The notes below the pieces were generated by a model that was not told the DNA's origin, did no database searches, and saw only the letters and a program-made list of their open reading frames with translations. This document shows positions 43,711 to 53,033 of a stretch of DNA of 64,000 bases, piece after piece. The stretch is from the NCBI GenBank assembly GCA_963775975.1, contig CAVZKX010000003.1, forward strand, positions 496,001 to 560,000, written 5' to 3'. The DNA comes from JANXQG01 sp963775975. Its GTDB lineage: Bacteria; Planctomycetota; Planctomycetia; Pirellulales; Thermoguttaceae. Within the stretch, counting starts at the first letter, position 1; the number at the start of each line of letters is the position of its first letter. Made by a program: the position numbers and the translations under genes.

Positions 43711-44406
43711 ATGATCCAAATACGCAAGGCGGCCGATCGCGGACATGCCCGTTACGACTGGCTCGATACCTGGCACACGTTCTCCTTTGACTCCTACTAC
43801 GATCCGGCCCACACCGGTTTTCGCTCATTGCGGGTGATCAACGAGGATTTCGTGCAGGCCGGCCAGGGGTTCGGCATGCATCCCCATCGCGACATGGAAA
43901 TCATCACCTACGTTCTCGACGGGGCTCTCGCGCACCGCGACAGCATGGGCAACGGCTCGGTCATCCACGCGGGCGAGTTGCAACGGATGTCGGCCGGCAC
44001 GGGCATCGAACATAGCGAGTTCAATCCTTCGGCAACCGAGCCCGTTCATCTCTATCAGATCTGGCTGCGGCCGGCCAAGCGGGGCATTGAGCCGAGCTAC
44101 GAAGAGCGGGCTTTCTCCGCAGCGGAGAAGCAAAGCAAGCTGCTCCTCGTGGCCGCGCCGGACGCTAGCGGCGCGATGCGGATCAACCAGGACGCGCGGG
44201 TTTATCTGTCGTCGCTCAGCGACGGCGAGCAAGTTGAGCACGCGATTCATCCCGGGCGTCACGCCTGGGTGCAGGCATTGCGGGGCGCCGTCGAGATTAA
44301 CGGTATGCGGCTGGAGACGAGCGACGGCGCGGCGGTGAGCGATGAGGCGAGCATTGAGTTGCGCGCGGACGGCGCGGCGGAGATCATGCTTTTTGATATG
44401 GCGTAA
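43711..44406 (+). CDS. Pirin family protein (YhhW-like bicupin)
   Basis: 231 residues. The N-terminal cupin has the pirin pattern DTWHTFSFDSYYDPAHTGFR and metal ligands in FGMHPHRDMEIITYVLDG and SAGTGIEHSEFN (two His of HPH, Glu, and His). The C-terminal cupin is shorter, as in YhhW. Pirins of this kind have been shown to have quercetinase-like dioxygenase activity, although the physiological role is uncertain. It lies 15 bases after the STAS gene, so co-transcription is likely. Confidence 0.92.
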   Translation: MIQIRKAADRGHARYDWLDTWHTFSFDSYYDPAHTGFRSLRVINEDFVQAGQGFGMHPHRDMEIITYVLDGALAHRDSMGNGSVIHAGELQRMSAGTGIEHSEFNPSATEPVHLYQIWLRPAKRGIEPSYEERAFSAAEKQSKLLLVAAPDASGAMRINQDARVYLSSLSDGEQVEHAIHPGRHAWVQALRGAVEINGMRLETSDGAAVSDEASIELRADGAAEIMLFDMA

Positions 44407-44429
44407 CAGGTGCGCGGAGAAATTCCTTC

Positions 44430-44612
44430 ATGGATGTGCGAAACGAACGGCCGGTTGCGGAGCAGGCCCGGCAGCGCGATGATGCGCGTGAGCCGGACGA
44501 ATCAGAATCCTCGCAGCCGGCGTGCCCTGTGTGCGGTGGTCGGCTTATGGACATCCGCCGCAAGCTGACTTGCACGCGGTGTCACTCGATTATCGAAACG
44601 TGCTGCGATTAG
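44430..44612 (+). CDS. Small zinc-ribbon protein
   Basis: 60 residues. Two CxxC-type knuckles (CPVCGGRL and CTRCHSIIETCC) flank a basic strand and follow a charged N-terminal half (RNERPVAEQARQRDDAREPD). It fits a short zinc-ribbon protein of unknown function. The stop codon touches the stop of the convergent thioredoxin-trypsin gene, with no gap. Confidence 0.75.
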   Translation: MDVRNERPVAEQARQRDDAREPDESESSQPACPVCGGRLMDIRRKLTCTRCHSIIETCCD

Positions 44613-46154
44613 CTACCGAGGCAGCGAGCCCTGATGGATATAACCGGTCTTGGCGTCCCATTCGAGGATCGGTGCGCGGCGTTTGGCGACTTCCATCGAG
44701 GTCTCGTGCGGCGCGGCGGACGCTTGGCCGGCGCGGGAGAGTTGATTGACGAAGATCGGTGATGCGCTGTCCAGCGTGAAGACCTGGCTGGGGGACTTGG
44801 GATCGTTGCGATCGCGCACTATGCAGATCAATTCGGAGCCCTCGCGCAGCTTGCGGTGAATCTCGTCCAAGGTCGTTTTCTCGGCACTGCTCAGTGCGGT
44901 AGAACCTGCGTTGGCGAAGCCGGGTGCCGTAGCGGATACCGCCGTGTTCGGCTGCGCGCGATGCCGCCCGGCGGAAAACGGATCGGCTGTCGCGACCGAC
45001 TGACGCGTGTCGTTGGCCGCGCGGATCAAGATGGGCGGCGCGATCGGCTGCTGGTAGAGCGAGGTCAGACGCTGCTGGTCGAGCGCGGCATGGATCGAGC
45101 CAAGTGCGGCGAAAATGGCCTCGAATTCGTCGCGACTGAGCGGCTCCGCGGCGTTGCAAATGCCGATCACCATTCCGTCGGGCGAAAAGAGTCCGCCGCC
45201 GCTCCGACCTTCTTCCGGCTTAAACGCCACTTCTACGTTCCACGGTGCGTGCGGCTCGGCGATCTTGTGTCCGATCCGCTGCTCAACTGGGTCTAAAAAC
45301 TTGTCTAGCCGAACGATCTGACTGTGCTGCACCGTCGGATCGCCGCCGTGATCGCAGCCCACGCTCGTCACCGCCTCGCCGGGCTGGAGCGAATAGCCGC
45401 GCGGAGCGACACGGGCGACGGTCACCGCGCCCTGCGGGCGGAAGGCGACAAATGCCACGTCGCGTTCCAGGTCATACGATACGACTCGGCCGACTAAGTG
45501 CGCGGCCGGCGCGGGGCCGAAGACGTCGATCTCGATCCTGCCCTTTCCTTCGGAATCGCGGAAGATGTGCCCGCAGGTGACGACGAGCGCCTCGCCGCCC
45601 GGCAAGGCGTCGATGATCGTGCCGCTGCCGCAGGACCAGCCCTTGGGGTCTTCCACACGGAGCCGCACACTGGCGGCCAGCATGTCGGCGTCGCTGACCG
45701 GCGCACGCGCTGCCGGAGCGGCATAACCGACCGGCACCACCGGAATGCTCGCTCCCGCAGGCGGAGCAAATTGTGCGGGCGGAGCTGCCTGAGGTGCTGG
45801 CTGTTGAGCCGCCGAAGCCAACATCGTGTTAGGCGCCGGCGCGGGCCGACCGAGACTGCAAAGTTGTTCCAAGCGGCCGAGGCTGGTCGCGCCCACGACG
45901 CGGCCCGCTTCGCGGCCGTTGACGACCATTACGAAGCAAGGGATGCTCGTGACGCCGAACCGCCGGGCGAGGTCGGGATATTGCGTAACATTGACGCGCT
46001 GCACGGGATTGCCTTGGGCCGCGAGTTGGTCAACCGTCGGCATCATCTGGCGGCAGGGGCCGCAAGCGTCGGAATAGAAGTCCAGAAGAACGGTTTGGCC
46101 GGAACCGGCGCCGGTAATCGCCAAGGCGACGAGCGCCGCGGGCAGAGAGAGCAT
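44613..46154 (-). CDS. Thioredoxin-trypsin-like fusion protein
   Basis: 513 residues from ATG 46154, with AAGGAAGG just upstream. After a short hydrophobic N-terminus (LSLPAALVALAITGAGSG) comes a thioredoxin domain with the CGPC active site (FYSDACGPCRQMMPTVDQLA) and cis-Pro (SIPCFVM). A Pro/Ala linker leads to a trypsin-like domain with an apparently complete triad: His (LVVTCGHIFR), Asp (DLERDVAFVAF) and Ser (GRSGGGLFSPDG). The C-terminal 130 residues are less conserved. Export to an oxidising compartment is probable. Combining a disulfide reductase/isomerase with a protease suggests protein quality control, an inference. Confidence 0.87.
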   Translation of the reverse strand: MLSLPAALVALAITGAGSGQTVLLDFYSDACGPCRQMMPTVDQLAAQGNPVQRVNVTQYPDLARRFGVTSIPCFVMVVNGREAGRVVGATSLGRLEQLCSLGRPAPAPNTMLASAAQQPAPQAAPPAQFAPPAGASIPVVPVGYAAPAARAPVSDADMLAASVRLRVEDPKGWSCGSGTIIDALPGGEALVVTCGHIFRDSEGKGRIEIDVFGPAPAAHLVGRVVSYDLERDVAFVAFRPQGAVTVARVAPRGYSLQPGEAVTSVGCDHGGDPTVQHSQIVRLDKFLDPVEQRIGHKIAEPHAPWNVEVAFKPEEGRSGGGLFSPDGMVIGICNAAEPLSRDEFEAIFAALGSIHAALDQQRLTSLYQQPIAPPILIRAANDTRQSVATADPFSAGRHRAQPNTAVSATAPGFANAGSTALSSAEKTTLDEIHRKLREGSELICIVRDRNDPKSPSQVFTLDSASPIFVNQLSRAGQASAAPHETSMEVAKRRAPILEWDAKTGYIHQGSLPR

Positions 46155-46513
46155 AGGATCCTTCCTTTTTGCCGGCGCATTCCTTGCGCGGCTCGCGATG
46201 ACTAAGTTCTACTGATCCGACGCGCGAGCGCGAAACGCGGTCTCCGTTCGTCGCTTGCAGCTTTGCCCATTCGGTCAGTATTGGCCGCCGTTGCCAGTCA
46301 AAGTCCCACGCGAGATCATCCTTGATCCATCGGGACGAGAAAAGCGATTGCGGGCGGCGGCCCACGAATTCCATTTCGTAAACGTACGTCAGGCTTTCTA
46401 GCCTGACTTGCGATCATGTCAGGCTGGAAAGCCTGGCGCACTTGTTGCTCGCTTTGCGGACGCGAGGCACGGTGCGGATTCTCGCCGGGAACGGCAATTC
46501 ACGCAAGACCGAT
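46155..46513. other. Intergenic region with GTCAGGCT palindromes
   Basis: Two neighbouring hairpins: GTCAGGCTTTCTAGCCTGAC (46388-46407) and GTCAGGCTGGAAAGCCTGGC (46418-46437). A related pair flanks 50196-50271. The stretch 46155-46374 can be translated on the minus strand (for example SRWIKDDLAWDFDWQRRPIL) but shows no family features; nothing else is seen. Confidence 0.6.
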
Positions 46514-47647
46514 TTAGACCGATTTTGTCAATTGATGCAACGCCGGATGTTCGTCCTGGCAGCAAGAATGCGAATCTTTGGCCTGACTGGCTGCCGGCAA
46601 CGGCTTCAAAGTGCGGCGACGCGGCAGTCGCGATCCCAGCAGCACGGCCAGCAAAACGATCGCACAGAGTTTTGACCAGATGCCAAATTGCTCAACCGTA
46701 TGAACGGCACACGCGCCGCCGGCAGTGGCGATCCGCGGCAGCCACTGGTCAAGCACGCGAAAGACCCCGTCGAGCGCGAAACCGCAAGCGAGCGAGCTCA
46801 GCGCCACCGTAGTTAAGTAGACCAGCAAAGTGCGGCGTCCCAGGAGCTTCCAGACGGTCGTGACCGCGGCGGGATTGGTCGCGGCACCGACGATCAAAAA
46901 CGCGAGCGCCGCGCCCTGCGATGCTCCGAGATGGATCAGCCCCGCGGCGATCGGTATGGAAGCCGTCGCGCAAATATAAAGCGGAATGCCGGCCGCCATG
47001 AGCACGAGGATCGAGGCGGTCCCGGTGCCAAGGTGTTCGTGGATGAAATGTTCCGGAAGCGCGGTGGAAATCGCGGCGGCAATCGCCACGCCCGCCAAGA
47101 GCGGCCACACGAGGTCGCGCGGCAAGGTGACAAAGCCGTATTGCACTGCCCGCAGCCATGCCGGCCGTGCGCGATCGCCCGAGCAGCACGAATCGGTGCA
47201 TTCCGGCGGCACATCGGGCTCGGCAGATTTGCTGTTGCCCGCCGCCAGCACGAGCGATCCGCCTAAGAGTCCGGTGACGATGGCGGCAATGGGGCGAAAG
47301 ACGGCAAACACCGGGCCTAAGAGCGCGTACGTGACGGCGATGCTATCGACTCCGGTCTGCGGCGTGGAGAGCAAGAACGACGTCGCCGCCGCGCGGCTGG
47401 CACCATGCCGCCGCATCGATGCCACGACGGGAATCACGCTGCACGAACAAAGCGGCAGCGGCACGCCTAGGAGCGTCGCTTTGATTACCGGAACGATGCC
47501 GCGGCCGCCCAGGTGCCGCTCGGTCCAGGCGGGCGAGATCCAAATCGACATCAGCCCCGCCAACGCAAAGCCAAACAGCAGATAGGGGGCCATCTCCAGC
47601 ATGACCAGCCAACACTGCGAACAAAAGGTAACGAACAGAGGGATCAT
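46514..47647 (-). CDS. Permease of the SO_0444 / DUF318 type (putative Cu/Zn efflux)
   Basis: 377 residues with about eight membrane segments. The Cys motif of this permease family is present in the first half (LGVPLPLCSCSVIPVVASMR), and a matching motif in the second half is PLYICATASIPIAAGLI. Between them is a Cys-rich loop (ECTDSCCSGD), and the C-terminus has SCCQDEH. These suggest metal or metalloid transport, as in SO_0444-type Cu/Zn efflux permeases; an ArsP-like substrate remains possible. It has its own start with no overlapping gene. Confidence 0.85.
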   Translation of the reverse strand: MIPLFVTFCSQCWLVMLEMAPYLLFGFALAGLMSIWISPAWTERHLGGRGIVPVIKATLLGVPLPLCSCSVIPVVASMRRHGASRAAATSFLLSTPQTGVDSIAVTYALLGPVFAVFRPIAAIVTGLLGGSLVLAAGNSKSAEPDVPPECTDSCCSGDRARPAWLRAVQYGFVTLPRDLVWPLLAGVAIAAAISTALPEHFIHEHLGTGTASILVLMAAGIPLYICATASIPIAAGLIHLGASQGAALAFLIVGAATNPAAVTTVWKLLGRRTLLVYLTTVALSSLACGFALDGVFRVLDQWLPRIATAGGACAVHTVEQFGIWSKLCAIVLLAVLLGSRLPRRRTLKPLPAASQAKDSHSCCQDEHPALHQLTKSV

Positions 47648-47680
47648 ATCGCTTGTTAGACTACTCCTGAAACTGAAAAC

Positions 47681-47718
47681 GCCCTCACCCTAACCCTCTC
47701 CCAGAGGGAGAGGGGGAC
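47681..47718. repeat. CCCTCACCCTAACCCTCTCCC / GAGGGAGAGGGGG element
   Basis: CGCCCTCACCCTAACCCTCT followed by the arm AGAGGGAGAGGGGG. It is the same family as the element upstream of the ArsR gene, here between the permease start and the end of the DUF4159 gene. Confidence 0.75.
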
Positions 47719-48449
47719 TACTGTTGCATCGCGTAGCGAAGCACGTTGATGCCGATCCGCGCTGCGTCCTCGCGCGTGTAGCCGCGGCAATCGAGCGCAT
47801 CGTGCTTCTCCAAGGCGCAGCTCAAATCAAATTCGGAAAAAATCACGCCATAGCGGTCGCCAATGCGGACCGCCTTGAACTCCGGCGGCACGCGGCGGAG
47901 CGTCGACTTGAGCCCCTCGGCCCGAGCGCCCGGCTGCGGGTCGCGGCGGGTGACCAGCGAGAGGTCATAGCCGCCGTACTTGGTCGTCCAGATCGGATCG
48001 TTGGCCGGAATGCTCACCAAGGAATTCTTCGAGTTCTTCCAAAATATCTCGGCCATTTCGTTGCGGAACGATTCGGCAAACGGTTCGCTGCCGCAGATGG
48101 CGTCGGCAAACAACACACCGCCGCGCTCGACATACTCGCGGAGGGTTTGCCGCTCCGCGTTGGTGAGGCGAAACGCGTTGCGGCCGTGCATGAAGACGAC
48201 CGCATATTCAAACATTCCCTGATTGATGCCGATCAGCTGGGGATGCGCCTCGACGCGGATGTGCAGGTCGTTGGCCGCCTGCTCCATGAGATTGGCCAGC
48301 GCCCTCGGCGCGGCGTCGCAGCCGCCTGGATGCACAAGCTTAGCGACGGCGAACTTGCCGCGCTCGTTATCCGAAATGACCTTTGGGACGGAGATGGCAA
48401 AATTCTCGTCTCGCTTCTTGAGCTCGCGATTCGTCGCGTACGTCAGCAC
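47718..48449 (-). pseudogene. Cyclase-fold/DUF4159 protein, fragment 3 (second DUF4159 domain)
   Basis: 243 residues. FAVAKLVHPGGCDAAPRALA and LIGINQGMFEYAVVFMHGRN are followed by the DUF4159 core (YVERGGVLFADAICGSEPFA) and the terminal RYGVIFSEFDLSCALEKHDA. The preceding frame continues as AQEARREFCHL-type nonsense, whereas this frame resumes conserved text (TYATNRELKKRDENFAISVP) near 48445. It is therefore the third part of a single gene. Confidence 0.82.
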
Positions 48450-49380
48450 GTTGCGGCCGATGCGCCAGGCCGCCGTTGATTTGGTCCTGCACGGACTTGC
48501 TGTACGATTCCCTCTGTCCGCTCCGCGACAGGTCCCAGAGGCAAGCTAGCGTCGGCCGTGAATGGTTCGGATCGGCCGGCGCATAGATAACGCTCGTGCG
48601 GCAGCCGTAGTCGATGCCCAGCAGGAGGCGGGCCTGATCGGGATTTATCGGCTCGTCGGCGCGCCAAACCGGATGTGAGGCGTCCAACGGTTTGAAGCGA
48701 TATTCGGGCTTTTGGAAAACGAGATCCATCAGTTGGCGAAATCCCTTATCGAACTCGGCCGCGCCGGCCTCGTCCGCGCAGGCCTCGCCGCCGTCGGCAA
48801 AGATGAACCCGCCGCGGTCGATGTAATCGCGGAGGTTCTCCGCCAGCCGCTTGCGCAGCGCCTCGCTGTCGGGCAGCGGATTGCCGTTGCCGGAGAAAAA
48901 GAGCACCGGCACTTGCAGCAACTCCTCGACATTCGCCTTGCTGATGTCGATCTCTTGCCAGGTCATCTCGAAGCCCCAGTGCGCCTCGGTGTTGATCGTC
49001 AGGTTGTTGACGTCGCTGCGGTGCCAGTTCCATTGTTTGTCGGCATCGCGGATGCGCTCGCCCTCGGGCCTGCCGAATTGGACCTTGCCCATCAGCGCCG
49101 GCCAGCGTCCCTTGGAAAGGAAGAGCAGCGCCAGGCTCGTCGTTATGTCCGGATCCGTTTCGGCAAAGCCGCTGCCGCGCCAGTAGGATTCAGAGAGGGC
49201 GGCATTGACGGTATGCACGAGATGCGATGCTCCCTGGCGATACCAATCTTGCTCGCCGATCTTGCGCCGTGCCGAGAGCCGCCCGGCGCGTTCCAGGCCA
49301 TATAGATAATAGTAGTGCCAGAGGCGGACGTTTCCGCCGGCCGAAGGCGGATTGGCGTCCACCGTGAAATGATCCCGCAA
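48367..49380 (-). pseudogene. Cyclase-fold/DUF4159 protein, fragment 2 (cyclase repeats and first DUF4159)
   Basis: 337 residues. The start is the end of the alpha-barrel (LWHYYYLYGLERAGRLSARR, QDWYRQGASHLV, TSLALLFLSKGRWPALMGKV), and the rest is a first DUF4159 domain (LQVPVLFFSGNGNPLPDSEA, YIDRGGFIFADGGEACADEA, LLLGIDYGCRTSVIYAPADP). The true junction with fragment 1 is near 49420-49440, where EDRERINRGINWLRDHF restores the expected sequence. DUF4159 proteins are largely uncharacterised, and their fold resembles amidotransferase/ThuA-type domains. Confidence 0.82.
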
Positions 49381-50191
49381 CCAATTTATGCCCCGGTTTA
49401 TACGTTCCCGGTCCTCGGAAGACTGCGCGAACGCAGCCGTCGATCGTGTCGCCCGTTACTTTCGCGTCCGGGTCGTGAAGCATGTCGCTGCAAATCACCA
49501 GCGACGAGATGCCCGCGCAGGTCATGCTGCCCGTTGGCTCCATCGTCTTATAGTAGCCCCAGCCGCCATTCTGGTTGGTAATCCAGTAATTGCGGGCGCG
49601 CTCCCAAGTCTCGCGGTCGATCTTGATGTGCAGATGGTGTTTTTCGGCGGCGCGGGCCGCTTCATAGAGCGCCAAGAGTGCGAACTGGCTATTCGACCCG
49701 TCTCCTTGAATCGAGCCTCTCGGTCCTGTCGTGTTTTCGCCGTATGACCAGCCGCCTTTGCGGTCGGCAACACCGGCCTTGATTTGCCATTCTTGGAGCA
49801 ACTCCACGTTATGTGCGATGATATCCTGATCGCGTTCGAGTTGGTCCGCACGACACAGGACCATCGTTTGCAGCGCGACGACGTAGGTCGTCGTGGGATG
49901 CAGTTTGCGCACGCCTTCCAGCGCGTTTTTCAGGTAAACCTGCTCGTCGGGCGACTCACCGGCATTGAGCAGGGCCATTGTGCAAAGACACTTGATGCCG
50001 CCTTCCTGGCCGGCATATTCCGACCAGCCTTTCTCCGTTTGCCATCGGTCCTTAAGATAGGCGACGCCCTTGCTCATGGCCTTCTGGACATCTTCCGGCG
50101 ATAGCTCCGCCGCCGCGACCGATACAACCGATGCGAGCAGCACGACCGGGGCCAGAGCGGCGAGAATGGGCACTTTCATTTTTCCCTCCAT
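49190..50191 (-). pseudogene. Cyclase-fold/DUF4159 protein, fragment 1 (signal peptide and alpha-barrel repeats)
   Basis: Starts MEGKMKVPILAALAPVVLLA, a signal peptide. Squalene-hopene-cyclase/prenyltransferase-type repeats follow: AMSKGVAYLKDRWQTEKGWS, HPTTTYVVALQTMVLC, GGWSYGENTTGPRGS and YWITNQNGGWGYYKT. The frame is conserved up to about 49440 and then degenerates. Family-length comparison and continuation in fragments 2 and 3 indicate one large exported protein (about 820 residues) of planctomycete type. It is divergent from the MoxR-BatA operon, with which DUF4159 genes are often associated. Confidence 0.82.
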
Positions 50192-50497
50192 AGCAGTACG
50201 CCGGGCTTTCCAGCACGACAGGAACGATGCACGTCAACCGCCGAGCGTCAGGCTGGAAAGCCTAACGTACGTGCGCAGCGCCCTCACGAGTATCATACAA
50301 TTCAGCAGTTGCGCGGGCAAATGCCGGTCGCCGCGCATGGGCAGTCCGGTTCCGGTCGGCTACAATTGAGCTTGTAGGTCCTTTCTGCCGGAAAGGACCC
50401 TTATAGCACAATTCGCCAAAAGGCTTCGATGCCTTTCGGGCAAGTTGCGCAAATTAGTCCCGCTCGGCAAGCGGGACCTACACATAAAGGAACACCG
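50192..50497. repeat. Divergent intergenic region with hairpin series
   Basis: Two element types are present. A GTCAGGCTGGAAAGCC-type pair lies at 50196-50271. Further right come three consecutive hairpins: 50377-50399 (GGTCCTTTC stem), 50419-50436 (AAAGGC stem) and 50457-50477 (GTCCCGCT stem), bracketed by GTAGGTC and GACCTAC. The last ends 17 bases before the moxR start codon. Confidence 0.7.
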
Positions 50498-51409
50498 TTG
50501 GCAACATCCACACCTAGCCCCGCGGCGCCGTCGCCGCCGGCGGCAAAGCCCCGCAGTCTCGGCGACGTTCTCCAGGAGTTCAGCCAGCATCGCCGGCTGA
50601 TGCAAGAAGAATTGCAAAAGGTGATCGTCGGCCAGAACGACGTCATCGAGCAGATCTTCGCCGCCATTTTCACGCGCGGACATTGCCTGCTGGTCGGCGT
50701 GCCGGGCCTGGCCAAGACCTTGATGGTCAGCACCTTGGCGCGGATTCTCGACATCCCCTTCAAACGCATCCAGTTTACGCCCGACCTGATGCCTTCGGAC
50801 ATTACGGGCACGAACGTGCTGGAAGAAGACGACAAAGGCCGGCGGGAGTTCCGTTTCGTCGAGGGCCCGATCTTTACGAGCATCCTCTTGGCCGACGAAA
50901 TCAACCGCACGCCGCCCAAGACCCAGGCGGCCTTGCTCCAGGCGATGCAGGAACGCGAAGTGACCGTCGGCCAGACGACTTATTCACTGCCGGAGCCGTT
51001 CTTCACGATCGCGACGCAGAACCCGATCGAGCAGGAAGGGACCTACCCGCTGCCCGAGGCCCAGTTGGACCGCTTCATGTTCAACATCAAAGTCGATTAC
51101 CCGACGGCCGAGGAGGAGGAACGGATTCTGACACAAACCACGCGGGGCACGACGGTCGAGGTCCACAAGATTCTCTCCGGCCGCGCGATCGTGAACCTGC
51201 AAGGGCTGGTGAACAAGGTGGCCGTAAGCGAATACATCGTGCAATATGTCGCCCGGCTCGTCCGCTCGACGCGGCCCAAGGACGACCGCGGCGCCGAAGT
51301 TCGTGCGGGAACTAGTCGATTGGGGCGCCGGCCCCCGCGCGGGGCAATTCCTGATCAACGGCGGCAAGGCCCTGGCCGCGATGGATGGGCGGTTCTCGGT
51401 CGCTATTGA
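50498..51409 (+). pseudogene. MoxR family AAA ATPase, main part
   Basis: Starts at TTG 50498 with AAGGA upstream. The AAA core is intact: Walker A region LLVGVPGLAKT, Walker B ILLADEINRTPPKTQAALLQ, FFTIATQNPIEQEGTYPLPE and arginine finger region LDRFMFNIKVDYP. MoxR proteins work as chaperones with DUF58/BatA/VWA partners, encoded downstream here. The frame is lost near 51288, inside STRPKDDRG, where one inserted base displaces the C-terminal lid domain. Confidence 0.9.
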
Positions 51410-51557
51410 AGATGTTCAGAAAGTGGCCGTGCCGGTGCTGCGGCATCGTATTTCCACGAACTTCCAGGCCCAGGCGGAGGGGATGAATACGGAAGACTTG
51501 ATTGCGCGATTAATCCGCGAGACGCCGCCGCCGGTGATACCGAAATATGAGAAGTAG
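51246..51557 (+). pseudogene. MoxR family AAA ATPase, C-terminal lid domain
   Basis: From PKFVRELVDWGAGPRAGQFL on, this frame carries the conserved MoxR lid helix, INGGKALAAMDGRFSVAIED and VAVPVLRHRISTNFQAQAEG. Deleting one base near 51288 restores KDDAAPKFVREL, the typical MoxR text. The stop is immediately followed by the next gene. Confidence 0.85.
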
Positions 51558-51560
51558 GTG

Positions 51561-51851
51561 ATGATTGATCGACATTGGGAAGTAATCATGCTTCGACTGC
51601 CGAAAGAACGGAAGCTGGCATACGGTATTCTGGGTTTACTGGCGGGACTCGGTATCGGGCTGTACAACGTTGTCAGGAATCCCCAAGAATTGGACGGCGA
51701 AAAGACTGGCTTATTCGCTCAGTGCGTAATGGCAGCGGTCGTTGTCGTTCTTTGCGCGGTCGTGGGCGGTATTCTCGGGGTGATGATTGACATGTTACAT
51801 CGCGAAACGAAAACGCATCGGAAAATCGTACCGAGAGAGGTCGAGAAATGA
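51561..51851 (+). CDS. Small two-helix membrane protein
   Basis: 96 residues from ATG 51561 (ATG 51588 is an alternative). Two membrane segments are visible (LAYGILGLLAGLGIGLYNVV and CVMAAVVVVLCAVVGGILGV), followed by a basic tail. The function is unknown. It follows the moxR stop without a gap and overlaps the next gene by four bases, so it is inside the operon. Confidence 0.65.
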   Translation: MIDRHWEVIMLRLPKERKLAYGILGLLAGLGIGLYNVVRNPQELDGEKTGLFAQCVMAAVVVVLCAVVGGILGVMIDMLHRETKTHRKIVPREVEK

Positions 51852-52078
51852 AAGTTGTCTCATACGAAGGAGTTGTCGAGAACGGAAGGATTCGCCTGCC
51901 GCCGGATGCCCTTTTACCGGAGAAGGCCAAGGTGTACGTAGTAGTTCCCGAACTCATTGTTAAGTCCGATAAGCCCCCAGATGTAGTTCGCGTTCCCAGC
52001 CCTCGACTGAAAGACCCGGTACTGTCCGATCTATTTGAACTTGAAGTCGTCAAGAAGGCTGATGACGCCACAAACTGA
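51848..52078 (+). CDS. Small DUF104/AbrB-like protein, possible antitoxin
   Basis: 76 residues. The first half (MKVVSYEGVVENGRIRLPPD, then EKAKVYVVVPE) has the swapped-hairpin pattern of DUF104/AbrB-like antitoxins (E-x-G-R-I-x-L-P). The remainder is charged and variable. No toxin gene follows, so it may be an orphan. Its ATG overlaps the preceding stop (ATGA). Its insertion into the MoxR-DUF58 operon, between genes that are usually adjacent, is unusual. Confidence 0.6.
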   Translation: MKVVSYEGVVENGRIRLPPDALLPEKAKVYVVVPELIVKSDKPPDVVRVPSPRLKDPVLSDLFELEVVKKADDATN

Positions 52079-52121
52079 CCGCAAGCTTCTGACCCCTGAC
52101 ATTTGATTTCTGGCCTCTGCG

Positions 52122-53018
52122 ATGCCCAACGCCGAACAATACCTCAAGCCCGAAGTCATTCGCACGATCAGGCGGCTTGATCTCCGCGCACAGTTCATCG
52201 TCAAGGGCTATCTTGCAGGGCCTCCACTCCAGTCCGTTTCACGGCTTCTCCGTGGAGTTCAGCGAGCACCGCAAATATACGCCCGGCGACGACCCCAAAG
52301 ACATCGACTGGCTGATCTACGCCAAGACCGACAAGTACTACGTGAAGAAGTTCGAGGCTGAGACCAACATCACGGGCTACATGATGATGGACCTCAGCCG
52401 CTCGATGGGCTACACCTACCGGCAGGAGCTGACGAAGTTCGAGTACTCGATTTGTTTGGCGGCCGCGCTCAGCTACTTGATGATCCACCAGCAGGATCCG
52501 GTGGGGCTGATCACCTTCGACGAAAAGATCCGCAACTGCCTTCGCCCGAAGGCCCGCCGCGGCCACTTGGGCGACGTGCTCTCGCTTTTGGCCAACTTGA
52601 AGCCCGACGGCGAAACCGACATCGCCCAGAGCATCGTGCAAGTGGCGGCCATGTTGAAGCACACGAGCCTGGTGATGATTTTCTCCGACCTTTTGAACGA
52701 TCCCGCGCCGGTGCTGGAGGCGCTCTATCGCCTGCGACACGGAGGGCACGACGTGATCCTGTTTCACGTTCTGGACGAGGCCGAGGTCCGCTTTCCTTTC
52801 GCGGCATGGTTGAACTGGAAGACCCCGAAAGCCGCCGCCGCCTGGCGCTCGATGCCGACGCCTTTCGCGAGGACTATCTGAGCGAGGTCAATTCGTTTCG
52901 CGACATGTATCGCCGTGAGTGTTCCCAGGCACGGATCGACTACGTTCCGCTCGATACGAGCATGCCGTTCGATCGGGCGCTGACGGAGTATTTGGTCAAT
53001 AGATCGGCGAGAGGATAG
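52122..53018 (+). pseudogene. DUF58 domain protein (VWA-like), two frameshifts
   Basis: Conserved text runs in three frames. The first (from ATG 52122) has YLKPEVIRTIRRLDLRAQFI; after a shift near 52213, SVEFSEHRKYTPGDDPKDID (the DUF58 signature), DWLIYAKTDKYYVKKFEAET and MMDLSRSMGY follow. After a second shift near 52806, VELEDPESRRRLALDADAFR leads to the end at 53018. DUF58 proteins resemble von Willebrand A domains and work with the MoxR ATPase and BatA-type membrane proteins next to it. Confidence 0.85.
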
Positions 53019-53033
53019 GAGCGGGAGGCTCGC

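Noticed and set aside
46155..46374. Possible small protein upstream of the thioredoxin-trypsin gene
   Set aside because: The frame continues into the neighbouring gene's shadow and no motif or convincing start signal supports it.
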